Below, piece after piece: positions 10,001-17,760 of a stretch of 64,000 bases of DNA; the first letter of the stretch is position 1; every line of letters begins with the position of its first letter. The DNA lies in the NCBI RefSeq assembly GCF_005116675.2, contig NZ_CP050699.1, positions 4,459,001-4,523,000 of the forward strand. Direction: 5' to 3'. The position numbers and the translations under genes are program-made. Source of the DNA: Desulfosediminicola ganghwensis. GTDB lineage: Bacteria > Desulfobacterota > Desulfobulbia > Desulfobulbales > Desulfocapsaceae. The notes under the pieces were generated by a model, which saw only the letters and a list, made by a program, of their open reading frames with translations, was not told the origin of the DNA and searched no databases.

Positions 10001-10910
10001 CTACCCGAATGGTCTGGTCCGGATTGACAGCCAGGGTCTGATCCGCATCGTCGACCCGTACGTAGATGGTTTCGCCACCCGAGGCCAGGTTGACATCGTT
10101 GAAACCATCCAGACTGTCGACAAAACGGACCGTGCCGTCCGAGGTGGTTCCTGTCTCCGGCGGGGTACCGAATGGAGTGATGTAGTCGGAGCCCATCTCG
10201 TAGAGGGTCGAGCCAGAGACAAGGTCAGCTCCGTCATCAGTCAAGTTATTGGTTGAACGGGAGCTGCCTGCAAAATAGCGGATGAGGGTGTTGTCATCGA
10301 TGCCTGTCGTAGCCTTGAAAACAGCGTACGGCAGTCGGAAATCGAGGAAATAGTCGGTGTCGCCGCCGATGGAGGTGTCGGCGATAGACAGTTGGTGATT
10401 GCCGACCAGCGGATACTCCGCTGCGACATATTCAGCCTTGTCCGAGGGATCTCCGAGGCCTGTTTTATCTGTATTTTCGCGGAGGGAGATGACTTCCGGC
10501 TGGGAGATGCCATCGCACATTATCAGCCATTCATAATCATCGGCATTCTGATCAATATCGATTTCAAAGCCCCAGCCGAACTGGGCAAAAACCCCATTGC
10601 CGCCTTGAGTGGGATCTCCGTCCAGACGCAGGCGGTAATAGAGATAGCTGCCGTCGTTATAGACGTAGGCAGCTGCAGGGGTGTCTTTGTCCGGATTGGT
10701 ATAGTCCGGGACGACATTGACCCCACCGTTGGCATCACTTTCGCTGTCCTGAATCGGCTTTCCACTCTTGACCAGTTCGAGCCACTGGCTGTCGGTGGGC
10801 CAAGCCCAAGCCGTTGCTGCCAGCAGGAGGTTCAAAGCAGACAGCAGTATGGCAATCCCTAATAATTTCTTGAGATTCACTTTCACCATCACCATCGTTG
10901 TTGCGTTCAT
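7038..10910 (-). CDS. Large exported multi-DUF11 repeat protein, 1290 aa
   Basis: The signal peptide lies around residues 12-36 (LLGIAILLSALNLLLAATAW). Residues 37-235 form a beta-rich domain with an Asp-rich part (FEIDIDQNADDYEWLIMCDG), perhaps carbohydrate-binding-like. Residues 260-390 contain an Ig-like segment. Six DUF11 repeats of roughly 120-130 residues follow at about 391, 512, 638, 771, 900 and 1020, each opening with a variant of GTDLxITKTVD and carrying NxGPNxASGVxVxDxLPxG. A diverged seventh (WPVLTVVKSAKTVSDPEHG) ends FRVRLQ like the smaller cluster proteins. A Shine-Dalgarno GGAGGAGG lies about 15 nt before the ATG. First gene of the five-gene cluster. Adhesin or surface-layer role inferred. 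Confidence 0.85.
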   Translation of the reverse strand: MNATTMVMVKVNLKKLLGIAILLSALNLLLAATAWAWPTDSQWLELVKSGKPIQDSESDANGGVNVVPDYTNPDKDTPAAAYVYNDGSYLYYRLRLDGDPTQGGNGVFAQFGWGFEIDIDQNADDYEWLIMCDGISQPEVISLRENTDKTGLGDPSDKAEYVAAEYPLVGNHQLSIADTSIGGDTDYFLDFRLPYAVFKATTGIDDNTLIRYFAGSSRSTNNLTDDGADLVSGSTLYEMGSDYITPFGTPPETGTTSDGTVRFVDSLDGFNDVNLASGGETIYVRVDDADQTLAVNPDQTIRVELTAPSGDSVVVILTATGVAGKFTGAVVTEEVTKSKDIDSSDTTLQVWPPASSPTDQEIITVTYIDSIDASGNQEVNRTDTITFTTTATDLALEKSVDSSVVQQSDSVQFSLTITNQGPNNASGVVVNDQLPAGLSYQASTPSVGSYDPVSGNWSVGMLNTGASATLTIDTQVSAAIGNIVNTATITVLNEIDGYAGNNSASAELYVGGTDIRISKSVDDEYPAENELIFFSVRALNLGPNNASGVVVTDLLPSGLNYDSATGYSATQGSYNEATGVWTVGDLASGVGAVLTIPARPAPGTANTILTNSASLTVINEPESNPANDSAGVDIKVNFHDLELTKMVGVGPSYNPLVDIAVPNEGDSVRYELVVTNHGPNDATGVAVTDQLPSGISFDSVGQISQGSYNPATGVWSLGALSSGSTATLQIDADVNNDTAGQTIINSAEITASDYFDDVESNNWAAATIKVDGTDLQITKTVNNSIPSPGDSATYTLTVTNNGPNPASGVAVTDILPEGVTYTSHSASAGTSYDAKSNGKPSWVWDIGNLSVTGSATLTINATVDSGTSGQNITNVGMITESDQADPNYLNNVASSVISVDGTDLAITKTVDDPTPNEHQDIIYTVTITNNGPTDATGVEVRDLLPPEVSYISSTGNYDQASGIWTIGNLSDNQTAQLNIIARVKGSTSGLYITNNASINAVDQGDQNPANDFASADVAVAGTDLALTKTIDNASPGVQGAVTYMLTVTNEGANSATGFEVEDILPAGITLISSTPSQGSYSTGSWLVGSLAAGDSATLDILVGVDGPVGTTVTNSASITGLDQTDSDPANDSASVDFTPVAWPVLTVVKSAKTVSDPEHGMVNPYDVPGAIIEYRITVTNTGLAATDADSLLLVDPIPEHTALVVTDPPVTISNVQATTGLTLTYTALNDLTDHVEFSADGTDYSQIPTADGNGTDPSVKYLRFMPAGQFNASDGITDPSFTVTFRVRLQ

Positions 10911-11428
10911 ACACGATTAACGCCCCCTCCTCCCAAAGGAAGGTTTGCAAACAGAACGCTCAGTAGCGCAAGGCATCCGTAACCTTGTCGATACAACGAC
11001 GATGTACAGTCTACTGTCAGTAGAAGTACCCAAGCACCGGACGAACCCAATTTAACGCAATTGCCTGAAAGAAAAAAGGAAAGTACCAATATTTCAATAG
11101 GTAAGTAAATAGGTATATTTACCTATTTGTTGAAAAACAATCACTTTTGCCATTAATTATCAGTTTCAGAGTAGGAAATTTTATCAAAAAGGCAGAAATA
11201 ACTGAAAAAACTGATATAATAGTGAGTTACTGAAACAGCGGACAATATACGCAACTACCATGGTGAATGAGCTCCTGGCAGAATCCTCAAACTCTACTAT
11301 AAAGTTCAATAACTGGTAGTTGGCATAACCTCATCGCCACATATACAATCTGAAAACACCCTCAACAACTCACAGGGTTCGTCTTTCCAAAGTTCAAGGG
11401 AAAGATTGTCTACCGATTTGGTTTGGAT
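10911..11428. other. Upstream region of the DUF11 cluster, no gene seen
   Basis: This gap of about 520 bp lies between the first cluster gene and the murA terminator. It holds a perfect palindrome CTACTGTCAGTAG (11011-11023) in the probable leader, an inverted repeat at 11107-11128, and a TATAAT at 11215-11220 that reads on the plus strand but faces no plus-strand gene. I could not fit a c-di-GMP riboswitch here. No convincing ORF is present. Confidence 0.5.
11107..11128. promoter_or_regulatory. Inverted repeat, candidate operator for the DUF11 cluster
   Basis: Two perfect 9-bp arms, AAATAGGTA and TACCTATTT, are separated by 4 bp. A further half-site-like AATAGGTAA precedes them near 11096. 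It lies about 200 bp upstream of the 1290-residue gene start in AT-rich DNA. Size and symmetry suit a dimeric regulator, but no regulator gene is adjacent, so function is inferred. Confidence 0.35.
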
Positions 11429-11469
11429 AAAAAAAGCCCCCCAACCGCTCTCATCGCGGTTGAAGGGCT
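11429..11469 (-). terminator. Intrinsic terminator downstream of murA
   Basis: On the minus strand GGGCT-AACCGC arms pair (AGCCC at 11435-11439 with GGGCT at 11465-11469; AACCGC at 11443-11448 with GCGGTT at 11456-11461). A run of T follows (A-run at 11429-11435 on the plus strand). It lies about 80 bp past the murA stop and closes the housekeeping block. Confidence 0.7.
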
Positions 11470-11546
11470 CAAGGCTCATCACAACAATTTACACCATCAG
11501 CTTAGCTACGCAGCCGACTGTTTACAGGGGAGTCTCCCCTTCGGTA

Positions 11547-12827
11547 TCACTCCTGCTCCTTCCAGACCCTGGCACCAAGGGCGGTTAATTTATCCACCAG
11601 ACCTTCATAGCCACGTTCGAGATGATAAATTCTGGAAATTTCGGTTCTGCCACTTGCGGCCAAGCCTGCAATGACCAGCGAGGAACTTGCTCTCAGGTCA
11701 GTAGCCATCACTCTGGCACCATTCAAACCATTCATACTGCAGCCATCAACAACTGCAGTGTGTCCATCAACCTTAATTTTTGCCCCAAGACGCTGAAGCT
11801 CAGCGACATGCATAAAACGATTTTCGAAGATGGTCTCATGTACTGCACTGATACCTGAGGCAAGAGTCATGAGCGCCATGAACTGGGCTTGCAGGTCAGT
11901 TGGATATCCTGGATATGGCGAAGTGGTTATGTCGGTGCCCTTCAGTGGACCAGGTGTTGCGCTGCCATTCGGCTGACGAACCGTGATTGTTGATTCGGTT
12001 TCCTCGATTCTGAGACCTGTAGCCCGCAGCTTCTCGAGCAGTGACGGCAGATGCGACGGATTACAATGGGTCACAACCCCCTCTCCACCGGTCGCGGCAA
12101 TGGCTATCAGATAGGTACCTGTCTCTATTCGATCCGGAATGATTGCACAATTTGCCGGATTCAAGTTCTCGACACCGTGAATTGTGAGTCTGTCGGTATC
12201 CCGTCCTTCGATCCTGGCACCCATACCGTTCAGCATGTCTACCAGATTGCCGACTTCAGGCTCCCTGGCCGCATTTTTTATGACAGTGGTACCTTCTGCC
12301 TGCACGGCAGCCATCAGCAGATTCTCGGTACCAGTCACAGACGGAAGGTCAAAATAGATTGTGTTGCCTTTCATCCTGCCATCTATGGTGGCGTCAACAT
12401 ACCCACCCTCAAGATCACATGTCACACCAAGCAGTTCCAATCCGTTAATATGGTAGTTGATAGGTCTTGCACCAATAGCACAACCACCGGGCAGGGAAAC
12501 CCTTGCTCTGCCAAGCCTGGCAAGTAATGGTCCGAGTACGAGCACGGAGGCACGCATGGTCTTAACCAGATCATATGGTGCTTCACCTGATTCGAGATCG
12601 GTGGAATCAATTTTCAGAACGTCTCCATTCCGCTCTGATCGCACACCAAGGTTCTCCAACAGCTTCAACATGGTACGGGTATCACGGAGATCCGGTACAT
12701 TCTTGAGAACATGTTCTCCAGGCGCCAGCAAAGTTGCTGCAATAAGCGGTAGCGCTGCATTTTTAGCACCACTGATACGCACTTCACCCTCAAGCTTTAC
12801 GCCGCCTTCTATTATGAGTTTTTCCAT
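11547..12827 (-). CDS. murA: UDP-N-acetylglucosamine 1-carboxyvinyltransferase
   Basis: MurA transfers enolpyruvate from PEP to UDP-GlcNAc, the first committed cytoplasmic step of peptidoglycan synthesis. At 426 residues the length is standard. The N-terminus has the family signature ([20 protein letters not shown]), and the active-site Cys lies in the loop [15 protein letters not shown]; this Cys form is the usual fosfomycin-sensitive type. The C-terminus has [19 protein letters not shown], also typical. A GGGAAAGAAA stretch precedes the ATG. It follows prmC by 23 bp and is the last gene of the rho-rpmE-prfA-prmC-murA run, ending at the terminator near 11450. Confidence 0.97.
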   Translation of the reverse strand: MEKLIIEGGVKLEGEVRISGAKNAALPLIAATLLAPGEHVLKNVPDLRDTRTMLKLLENLGVRSERNGDVLKIDSTDLESGEAPYDLVKTMRASVLVLGPLLARLGRARVSLPGGCAIGARPINYHINGLELLGVTCDLEGGYVDATIDGRMKGNTIYFDLPSVTGTENLLMAAVQAEGTTVIKNAAREPEVGNLVDMLNGMGARIEGRDTDRLTIHGVENLNPANCAIIPDRIETGTYLIAIAATGGEGVVTHCNPSHLPSLLEKLRATGLRIEETESTITVRQPNGSATPGPLKGTDITTSPYPGYPTDLQAQFMALMTLASGISAVHETIFENRFMHVAELQRLGAKIKVDGHTAVVDGCSMNGLNGARVMATDLRASSSLVIAGLAASGRTEISRIYHLERGYEGLVDKLTALGARVWKEQE

Positions 12828-12850
12828 TTAAGTTTCTTTCCCTGCCTTTC

Positions 12851-13726
12851 TCAGGCAATAATGGCATGCAGAATTCTGTCGCGACCCGCATAGTCTGAGA
12901 TAATTTCAACTTTCCGGAAATCCCTGTACCCGGGAACGTGCTCGCTGAACATGGCATGAACAGCCGTGCCCTGATCGGCACCTATCTCCATGAATAGATG
13001 GCCGCCCTCAACAAGCATGTCCGATAATTGACGGCGAATACGCACTATCTGATCAAGTCCTTCATCTCCTCCATCGAGAGCCAGGTGGGGTTCATAAACG
13101 CCCACCTCCGGCTCAACCTCATGCAACACTGCATGGGTCGTAACATATGGAGGATTGGATACTACCATCGAGACTTTATCGCCTCTGGTAATCACCTCAC
13201 TGAGCAGATCTGATTGCATCAGCTCCACCAGCTGTCCCACCCCATGAAGAACGCAATTTTCTTTTGTTACAGCCAGGGCTTCAGCTGAGATATCGATCGC
13301 CAGGATCTCCCTTTTCAATTCCAGCGCCAATATAATAGCAATAACACCGCTACCGCAACAGAGATCAATAATTTTACCTTCCCCGGGAAAAGAATCTCCG
13401 CTCGTTGCGGCCAGTGCCTTCTCGACGAGAAGCTCGGTTTCAGGTCGTGGGATCAGTACTTTTGAGTTCACCTTGAAGCTGAGGGACCAGAATTCCTGCT
13501 CACCAAGGATATAGGCTACCGGCTCCCGCTTCACTCTACGGGCAAGCAGTTCTTTAAAACGGTTCTCCCGCTCTATCGGTACTTGATCCTGCCCAAAGGC
13601 GAGGAGTTGTGTTCTGCTTTTATTCAGACAATGACCAGCGAGAAGGTACACATCGCTTGTACAATCAGGAATACCTGCGGCCTTGAGCTCGGAAATCCCA
13701 TATTGTACGAGTTCTGCTATACGCAT
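12851..13726 (-). CDS. prmC: Peptide chain release factor N5-glutamine methyltransferase
   Basis: PrmC methylates the Gln of the GGQ motif in release factors RF1/RF2 using SAM. At 291 residues the length is normal. The N-terminal helical domain is followed by a Rossmann methyltransferase: motif I is KIIDLCCGSGVIAIILALEL and the substrate-binding NPPY motif is in VSNPPYVTTH. It lies directly downstream of prfA, its substrate gene, an arrangement found widely in bacteria. No clear Shine-Dalgarno stands before the ATG, so translation may be coupled or weak. Confidence 0.95.
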   Translation of the reverse strand: MRIAELVQYGISELKAAGIPDCTSDVYLLAGHCLNKSRTQLLAFGQDQVPIERENRFKELLARRVKREPVAYILGEQEFWSLSFKVNSKVLIPRPETELLVEKALAATSGDSFPGEGKIIDLCCGSGVIAIILALELKREILAIDISAEALAVTKENCVLHGVGQLVELMQSDLLSEVITRGDKVSMVVSNPPYVTTHAVLHEVEPEVGVYEPHLALDGGDEGLDQIVRIRRQLSDMLVEGGHLFMEIGADQGTAVHAMFSEHVPGYRDFRKVEIISDYAGRDRILHAIIA

Positions 13727-13845
13727 CAGGGGAGGGAAGATATCTTATGAGATAGGTTTTGAGTGGATGCTGGTACAGAGGCTGGTTACCGGCAACTTGA
13801 GAAACAACGCCGGCAACCTATACCTGTAGTTTCTATTGAGTAGAT

Positions 13846-14916
13846 CTACTGAATTTTTTTCAACTTTTCAGCCTGATCTTCAGCTATGAGCGGAAAAATA
13901 ACATCTTCGAGTTTACCGTTCATAATCTGCTCGAGCTTGTAGAGTGTCAGGTTTATTCTGTGATCAGTGAGACGCCCCTGAGGGAAATTATAGGTTCTGA
14001 TTCTCTCACTCCGATCACCTGTACCAACCTGGCTCTTACGATCCTGCGAGATCTTAGCCTGCTGTTCCCGCTGCATGGCATCGAACAGTCGGGCACGGAG
14101 AACAGTCAATGCTTTCGCCTTATTTTTATGCTGGGACTTTTCATCCTGGCAGGTAACCACAAGGCCGGTGGGCAGATGGGTGATACGAACCGCGGAGTCG
14201 GTGGTGTTAACACTCTGACCACCCGGGCCTGAAGATCGATAAACATCAAACTTCAGCTCGTTCATATCTATATCCAGTTCAACTTCCTCGGCTTCGGGCA
14301 GAATTGCAACCGTTACCGCTGAGGTGTGAACCCTACCCTGGGTCTCAGTTTCAGGTACACGCTGAACACGGTGAACGCCACTCTCATACTTCAGCTGGGA
14401 ATATACCTGCTCACCGCTGATGAGGGCGATGATTTCCTTGAATCCGCCTATGCCGAGAGGACTGGAACTGATGGTCTCAACTCGCCATTTCATCGACTCG
14501 GCAAATCTCGTGTACATACGAAACAAATCACCCACAAAAAGAGCGGCTTCGTCTCCACCTGTACCAGCCCGGATTTCAAGAAGAGTGTTTTTCTCGTCGT
14601 TCGGGTCTTTGGGCAACAAAAGAACCTTGATATCCTTATCGAGTTGCAGCTCACGCTCAGCCAATTCCTCGAGCTCGGCGCGGGCGAGTTCTTTCAGCTC
14701 CGGATCTTCATTCTCATCCTTAAGCAACTCTCGGTTCTCAGCAATATCTTCCTGAACACTCTTGTAATCTACATAAAGTTCGTTAAGCTTCGTCAGGTGA
14801 GCGTGCTCACGAACAACTTCCCGGTACTCCTTCTGGTTGTTTACCAGAGAAGGATCTGAAAGACGCCCTTCAAGCTCGGACAGCTTATCTTGCAGTTCTT
14901 CAAAATTGCCAAACAT
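13846..14916 (-). CDS. prfA: Peptide chain release factor 1
   Basis: RF1 ends translation at UAA and UAG codons. The 356 residues include the GGQ peptidyl-hydrolysis motif in [18 protein letters not shown] and the stop-recognition tripeptide in the form P-E-T ([19 protein letters not shown]), as in Bacillus RF1 (from memory). The N-terminal helical part is Glu-rich and coiled. Downstream prmC would methylate the GGQ glutamine. A terminator for rpmE (14945-14988) lies just upstream, so prfA probably has its own promoter or depends on readthrough. No strong Shine-Dalgarno is seen before the ATG. Confidence 0.97.
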   Translation of the reverse strand: MFGNFEELQDKLSELEGRLSDPSLVNNQKEYREVVREHAHLTKLNELYVDYKSVQEDIAENRELLKDENEDPELKELARAELEELAERELQLDKDIKVLLLPKDPNDEKNTLLEIRAGTGGDEAALFVGDLFRMYTRFAESMKWRVETISSSPLGIGGFKEIIALISGEQVYSQLKYESGVHRVQRVPETETQGRVHTSAVTVAILPEAEEVELDIDMNELKFDVYRSSGPGGQSVNTTDSAVRITHLPTGLVVTCQDEKSQHKNKAKALTVLRARLFDAMQREQQAKISQDRKSQVGTGDRSERIRTYNFPQGRLTDHRINLTLYKLEQIMNGKLEDVIFPLIAEDQAEKLKKIQ

Positions 14917-14944
14917 AGCTTTGTTTATGGGATACTAGAGATGG

Positions 14945-14988
14945 AATAAAAAAAGTCCACAGCCATGATGATTCATCACTGTGGACTT
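14945..14988 (-). terminator. Intrinsic terminator after rpmE
   Basis: Perfect 10-bp arms AAGTCCACAG (14953-14962) and CTGTGGACTT (14979-14988) enclose a 16-nt loop. On the minus strand they are followed by seven T. It lies between rpmE and prfA and reads in the direction of both. Confidence 0.8.
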
Positions 14989-15059
14989 GATCAATTTGCG
15001 CTGCCGTGAAGCGGATGTAAAGCCCACCATTTTTTGGTGTGCAATCGTCGCAGGGGAGA

Positions 15060-15275
15060 TTAACCCTTCTCGGCGAAATGCTTTGCGTAACGCTGCTTGT
15101 ACTTCTCGATACGACCAGCAGTATCAATAAGTTTTTGTTTTCCTGTGAAAAATGGGTGACAAGCAGAACAGATCTCAACTTTGATCTCGTCCATAACTGA
15201 ACCCATCTCAAACTCTGCGCCACATGCACAGGTTGCACTCATTTTCTTATATTCCGGATGAATATCATTCTTCAT
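15060..15275 (-). CDS. rpmE: 50S ribosomal protein L31, zinc-binding type
   Basis: This 71-residue protein begins [11 protein letters not shown] as L31 does. It keeps the four zinc ligands: Cys-Ala-Cys at CACGAEF and Cys-x-x-Cys at [14 protein letters not shown], so it is the C+ (zinc-containing) form. GGAGG lies about 10 nt before the ATG. A near-consensus promoter (15357-15384) and its own terminator (14945-14988) bracket the gene, so it can be transcribed alone, although it also sits in the conserved rho-rpmE-prfA order. Confidence 0.96.
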   Translation of the reverse strand: MKNDIHPEYKKMSATCACGAEFEMGSVMDEIKVEICSACHPFFTGKQKLIDTAGRIEKYKQRYAKHFAEKG

Positions 15276-15356
15276 AATTCCCGATCCTCCAACACATCAA
15301 CACATGTGATGATCAAATTACAGTATAAGCCGTCAGTCTAAAGACACAAGGTGTGC

Positions 15357-15384
15357 ATTATACCGAGGCAAAACAATTTTTCAA
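15357..15384 (-). promoter_or_regulatory. Sigma-70 type promoter for rpmE
   Basis: On the minus strand TTGAAA (15379-15384) and TATAAT (15357-15362) are 16 bp apart, with AT-rich flanks. The start of transcription would lie near 15350, giving an rpmE leader of about 75 nt. It follows the rho terminator hairpin immediately. Confidence 0.7.
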
Positions 15385-15432
15385 CAAAAATTAATTTAAA
15401 CAATTGGTACTTTTTCCCGGCATACCAATTGT
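15385..15432 (-). terminator. Probable intrinsic terminator after rho
   Basis: Ten-bp perfect arms ACAATTGGTA (15400-15409) and TACCAATTGT (15423-15432) enclose a 13-nt loop. On the minus strand a T-rich but interrupted tail follows. It lies about 20 bp after the rho stop codon. The AT-rich stem makes it weaker than the others in this window. Confidence 0.55.
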
Positions 15433-15449
15433 CGTGTGCTCACGGGCAA

Positions 15450-16700
15450 CTAGCCATTCATCGACTCGAGGAAATCCTTGTTGCTTTTCTGGTTCCTCAA
15501 CTTATCTGTAAGAAAGTCCATGCAATCCGCCGGGTTCATGGAGTTGAGCAGTTTTCTCAGAATCCAGATTCTATTGAGCATATCCGGCTTCAACAGCAGA
15601 TCTTCTTTTCTGGTACCGGAACGTTTAATATCAACCGCAGGGAAAATGCGTTTATCTGCCATTTTCCTGTCGAGTATCAATTCCATGTTACCGGTTCCTT
15701 TGAACTCTTCAAAGATAACCTCGTCCATCCGGCTGCCGGTCTCAATAAGAGCGGTAGCAAGAATTGTTAGGCTGCCACCCTCCTCGATGTTGCGTGCTGC
15801 ACCGAAGAAGCGCTTCGGTCTGTGCAGCGCATTCGCCTCAACACCACCGGAGAGAATTTTACCACTTGCCGGGGTTACGGTATTATACGCTCTGGCAAGT
15901 CTGGTGATGGAGTCAAGAAGAATAACAACGTCTTTTTTATGCTCAACAAGACGTTTCGCCTTCTCGATAACCATCTCAGCCACCTGGATATGGCGCTGCG
16001 GCGGCTCATCGAAGGTGGAACTGACAACCTCGGCGGTTTTAACCGAACGGGTCATCTCTGTAACCTCTTCCGGACGCTCGTCGATGAGCAGTACGATAAG
16101 GTACACTTCCTTGTGGTTTCGGACAATTGAGTTGGCAATTTTCTGCATCAATACCGTTTTACCAGTACGTGGAGGTGCAACTATCAGCCCTCGCTGCCCT
16201 TTACCAATCGGGGCAAACATGTCCATAACCCGCATTGAGTAGTTGTCAGGCTGCCACTCAAGCGTGAATTTTTCGTTTGGATGAAGTGGAGTAAGGTTAC
16301 CGAACAGAGTCTTTTGCTTCGATGCCTCAGGCGGATCAAAGTTGACACTCTCAACTTTCAGCAAGGCGAAATAACGCTCACCTTCTTTGGGAGCACGAAC
16401 CAGACCGTCAATCACATCGCCGGTTCGCAGGTTCAACCTGCGGATCTGAGATGGGGAGACATAGATATCATCCGGGCCCGGTAAGTAGTTATAATCCGGA
16501 GCCCTCAGGAACCCGAAACCGTCTGGCAGAATTTCCAGTACACCACTCCCCCGCATTTTGCCGTCTTTATCGGCCTGGGCCTGGAGTAAGGCAAATATCA
16601 GCTCCTGCTTCCGCATTGAGCTGAAGCCTTCCACGTTGTACTCACGGGCGAGCTTTACCAGCTCACCGATCTTCTTAAGCTTTAATTCCGCCAGATTCAT
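15450..16700 (-). CDS. rho: Transcription termination factor Rho
   Basis: Rho is the hexameric RNA-dependent ATPase and helicase that ends transcription. The start [14 protein letters not shown] at 16700 is preferred because AAGGAGA lies 9 nt upstream; an in-frame start at 16799 would add 33 atypical residues. The product has 416 residues. Visible are the Rho N-domain, an RNA-binding cold-shock fold ([16 protein letters not shown]), Walker A ([20 protein letters not shown]), Walker B ([16 protein letters not shown]) and the R-loop region ([18 protein letters not shown]). It follows coaE after a long leader with a strong promoter, so levels may be controlled in the leader. Confidence 0.97.
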   Translation of the reverse strand: MNLAELKLKKIGELVKLAREYNVEGFSSMRKQELIFALLQAQADKDGKMRGSGVLEILPDGFGFLRAPDYNYLPGPDDIYVSPSQIRRLNLRTGDVIDGLVRAPKEGERYFALLKVESVNFDPPEASKQKTLFGNLTPLHPNEKFTLEWQPDNYSMRVMDMFAPIGKGQRGLIVAPPRTGKTVLMQKIANSIVRNHKEVYLIVLLIDERPEEVTEMTRSVKTAEVVSSTFDEPPQRHIQVAEMVIEKAKRLVEHKKDVVILLDSITRLARAYNTVTPASGKILSGGVEANALHRPKRFFGAARNIEEGGSLTILATALIETGSRMDEVIFEEFKGTGNMELILDRKMADKRIFPAVDIKRSGTRKEDLLLKPDMLNRIWILRKLLNSMNPADCMDFLTDKLRNQKSNKDFLESMNG

Positions 16701-17075
16701 TAACGAGTCTCTCCTTTTCAATCTTTTGGCAGGATCCTTTGGCATTTTGCTAAAGTTGTATATCATCCCCGCCAACATAAAGTAGTCGACTAAGGGCATG
16801 CATCTGCATGATTAATTTATAAAAAAACATTCCCGGCAAACCAGTTGTTTTCTAAAAACTGTCTGCGAGGCCTATGTTTGTAATCAGTATTTTTAGTGTA
16901 TTAGATCTGCTTTAGAGTGGAATATTGGGCCTGAAGCTAAGCAACAGTAATTTTCAGGAATTTAACACGGAAAAATACACCTACCTGAGAGGGTGCTCTA
17001 TTGAACTGGATTGTACATCTGCTGGAACAAAAGACTCATCAGGAGGCAGGGGCTTTTTTCTCTGGCCACACATTT
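16701..17075 (-). other. Long 5' leader of rho, about 370 nt
   Basis: Between the promoter at 17076-17104 and the rho ATG lies about 370 nt without a convincing gene. The leader is pyrimidine-rich in its first third (AAAGCCCCTGCCTCCTGATG) and AT-rich near the gene. Leader-mediated autoregulation of rho is known in other bacteria; that it applies here is inference. One in-frame extension of rho (16701-16799) lacks a ribosome-binding site. Confidence 0.5.
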
Positions 17076-17104
17076 CTTATACGTGCTCTCCCCTTTGCTG
17101 TCAA
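17076..17104 (-). promoter_or_regulatory. Near-consensus sigma-70 promoter upstream of rho
   Basis: On the minus strand TTGACA (17099-17104) and TATAAG (17076-17081) are separated by exactly 17 bp. The -35 box is perfect and the -10 differs at one position. It lies right after the coaE terminator and points at rho. Confidence 0.75.
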
Positions 17105-17111
17105 GCTTTTA

Positions 17112-17131
17112 AAGCCAATATAACTTGGCTT
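17112..17131. terminator. Hairpin after coaE, possibly bidirectional
   Basis: Arms AAGCCAA (17112-17118) and TTGGCTT (17125-17131) enclose a 6-nt loop. A run of T follows on the plus strand and only TTTAAAA on the minus strand. It lies within 5 bp of the coaE stop and directly before the rho promoter, so it probably separates the two units. Confidence 0.5.
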
Positions 17132-17134
17132 TTT

Positions 17135-17737
17135 TTATTCCAATCCAAGCTCTTGCAGATTCCTGGCTAAATGGGAAACCTGCAGTACCGTGGCCCCCCA
17201 AACTCCCGAATTATTTATGACACTGTCAGCCATCAGTGCCTTCTCTTCCGCACTGATTTGTGCTGCCACCACCGCCTCAGCCTCTGCCTCAGAAACAGTG
17301 TCGCGCAGCATGGTACGCTTTACGCTGAGAGCTGTCGGCACATAGACTGCAATGGTATGATCAAAATCATTCTGCCAGCCTACTTCAAAAAGTAGAGGTA
17401 CTTCAACCAACAGGTGCTTTCCCGCCGCCGCTTCGATCTCCATCTGCCTGGTGACATATGACCGTATATCACTATGGAGCAATGCCTCGAGCTGCTTTTT
17501 CAGGTTCGTATCAGCAAAAATCGCTTTTCGTAACGCCGCTCTGTCCACATCTCCGCTCGAACTTATAAAACGACTCCCCCATCGCTGCTGCAGGGCGAGA
17601 TAGGCAGATTGACCGGGTTGCAGCAATAACCGACTCACTGCGTCGGTATCAATGGAGCGACATTGCAGCCAGCCGGAAAGCATGGCAGCAACCACGCTCT
17701 TACCAGACCCGACAGTCCCTGTTAATGCGATATTCAT
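17135..17737 (-). CDS. coaE: Dephospho-CoA kinase
   Basis: CoaE phosphorylates the ribose 3'-OH of dephospho-CoA, the last step of coenzyme A synthesis. The 200 residues start with the P-loop GTVGSGKSVV; further family features are SIDTDAVSRLLLQPGQ, the lid region and HLLVEVPLLFEVGWQNDFDH. The length fits the family. The gene sits between rluD (23 bp upstream) and the rho promoter. The Shine-Dalgarno is weak. Confidence 0.95.
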   Translation of the reverse strand: MNIALTGTVGSGKSVVAAMLSGWLQCRSIDTDAVSRLLLQPGQSAYLALQQRWGSRFISSSGDVDRAALRKAIFADTNLKKQLEALLHSDIRSYVTRQMEIEAAAGKHLLVEVPLLFEVGWQNDFDHTIAVYVPTALSVKRTMLRDTVSEAEAEAVVAAQISAEEKALMADSVINNSGVWGATVLQVSHLARNLQELGLE

Positions 17738-17760
17738 CTGTAGTCAAGTAATTACTGACT

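Noticed and set aside
10911-11090. c-di-GMP (GEMM) riboswitch in the DUF11 leader
   Set aside because: A surface-adhesin leader is a natural place for one, and a GGTTACGGATG-like end is present, but the GEMM core (GGCAAACC...GACGCAAAGCC) could not be placed.
16960-17130. 6S RNA or other ncRNA ending in the plus-strand T-run at 17131
   Set aside because: The characteristic 6S open-promoter bubble could not be drawn and the region is better explained as the rho promoter and leader on the minus strand.
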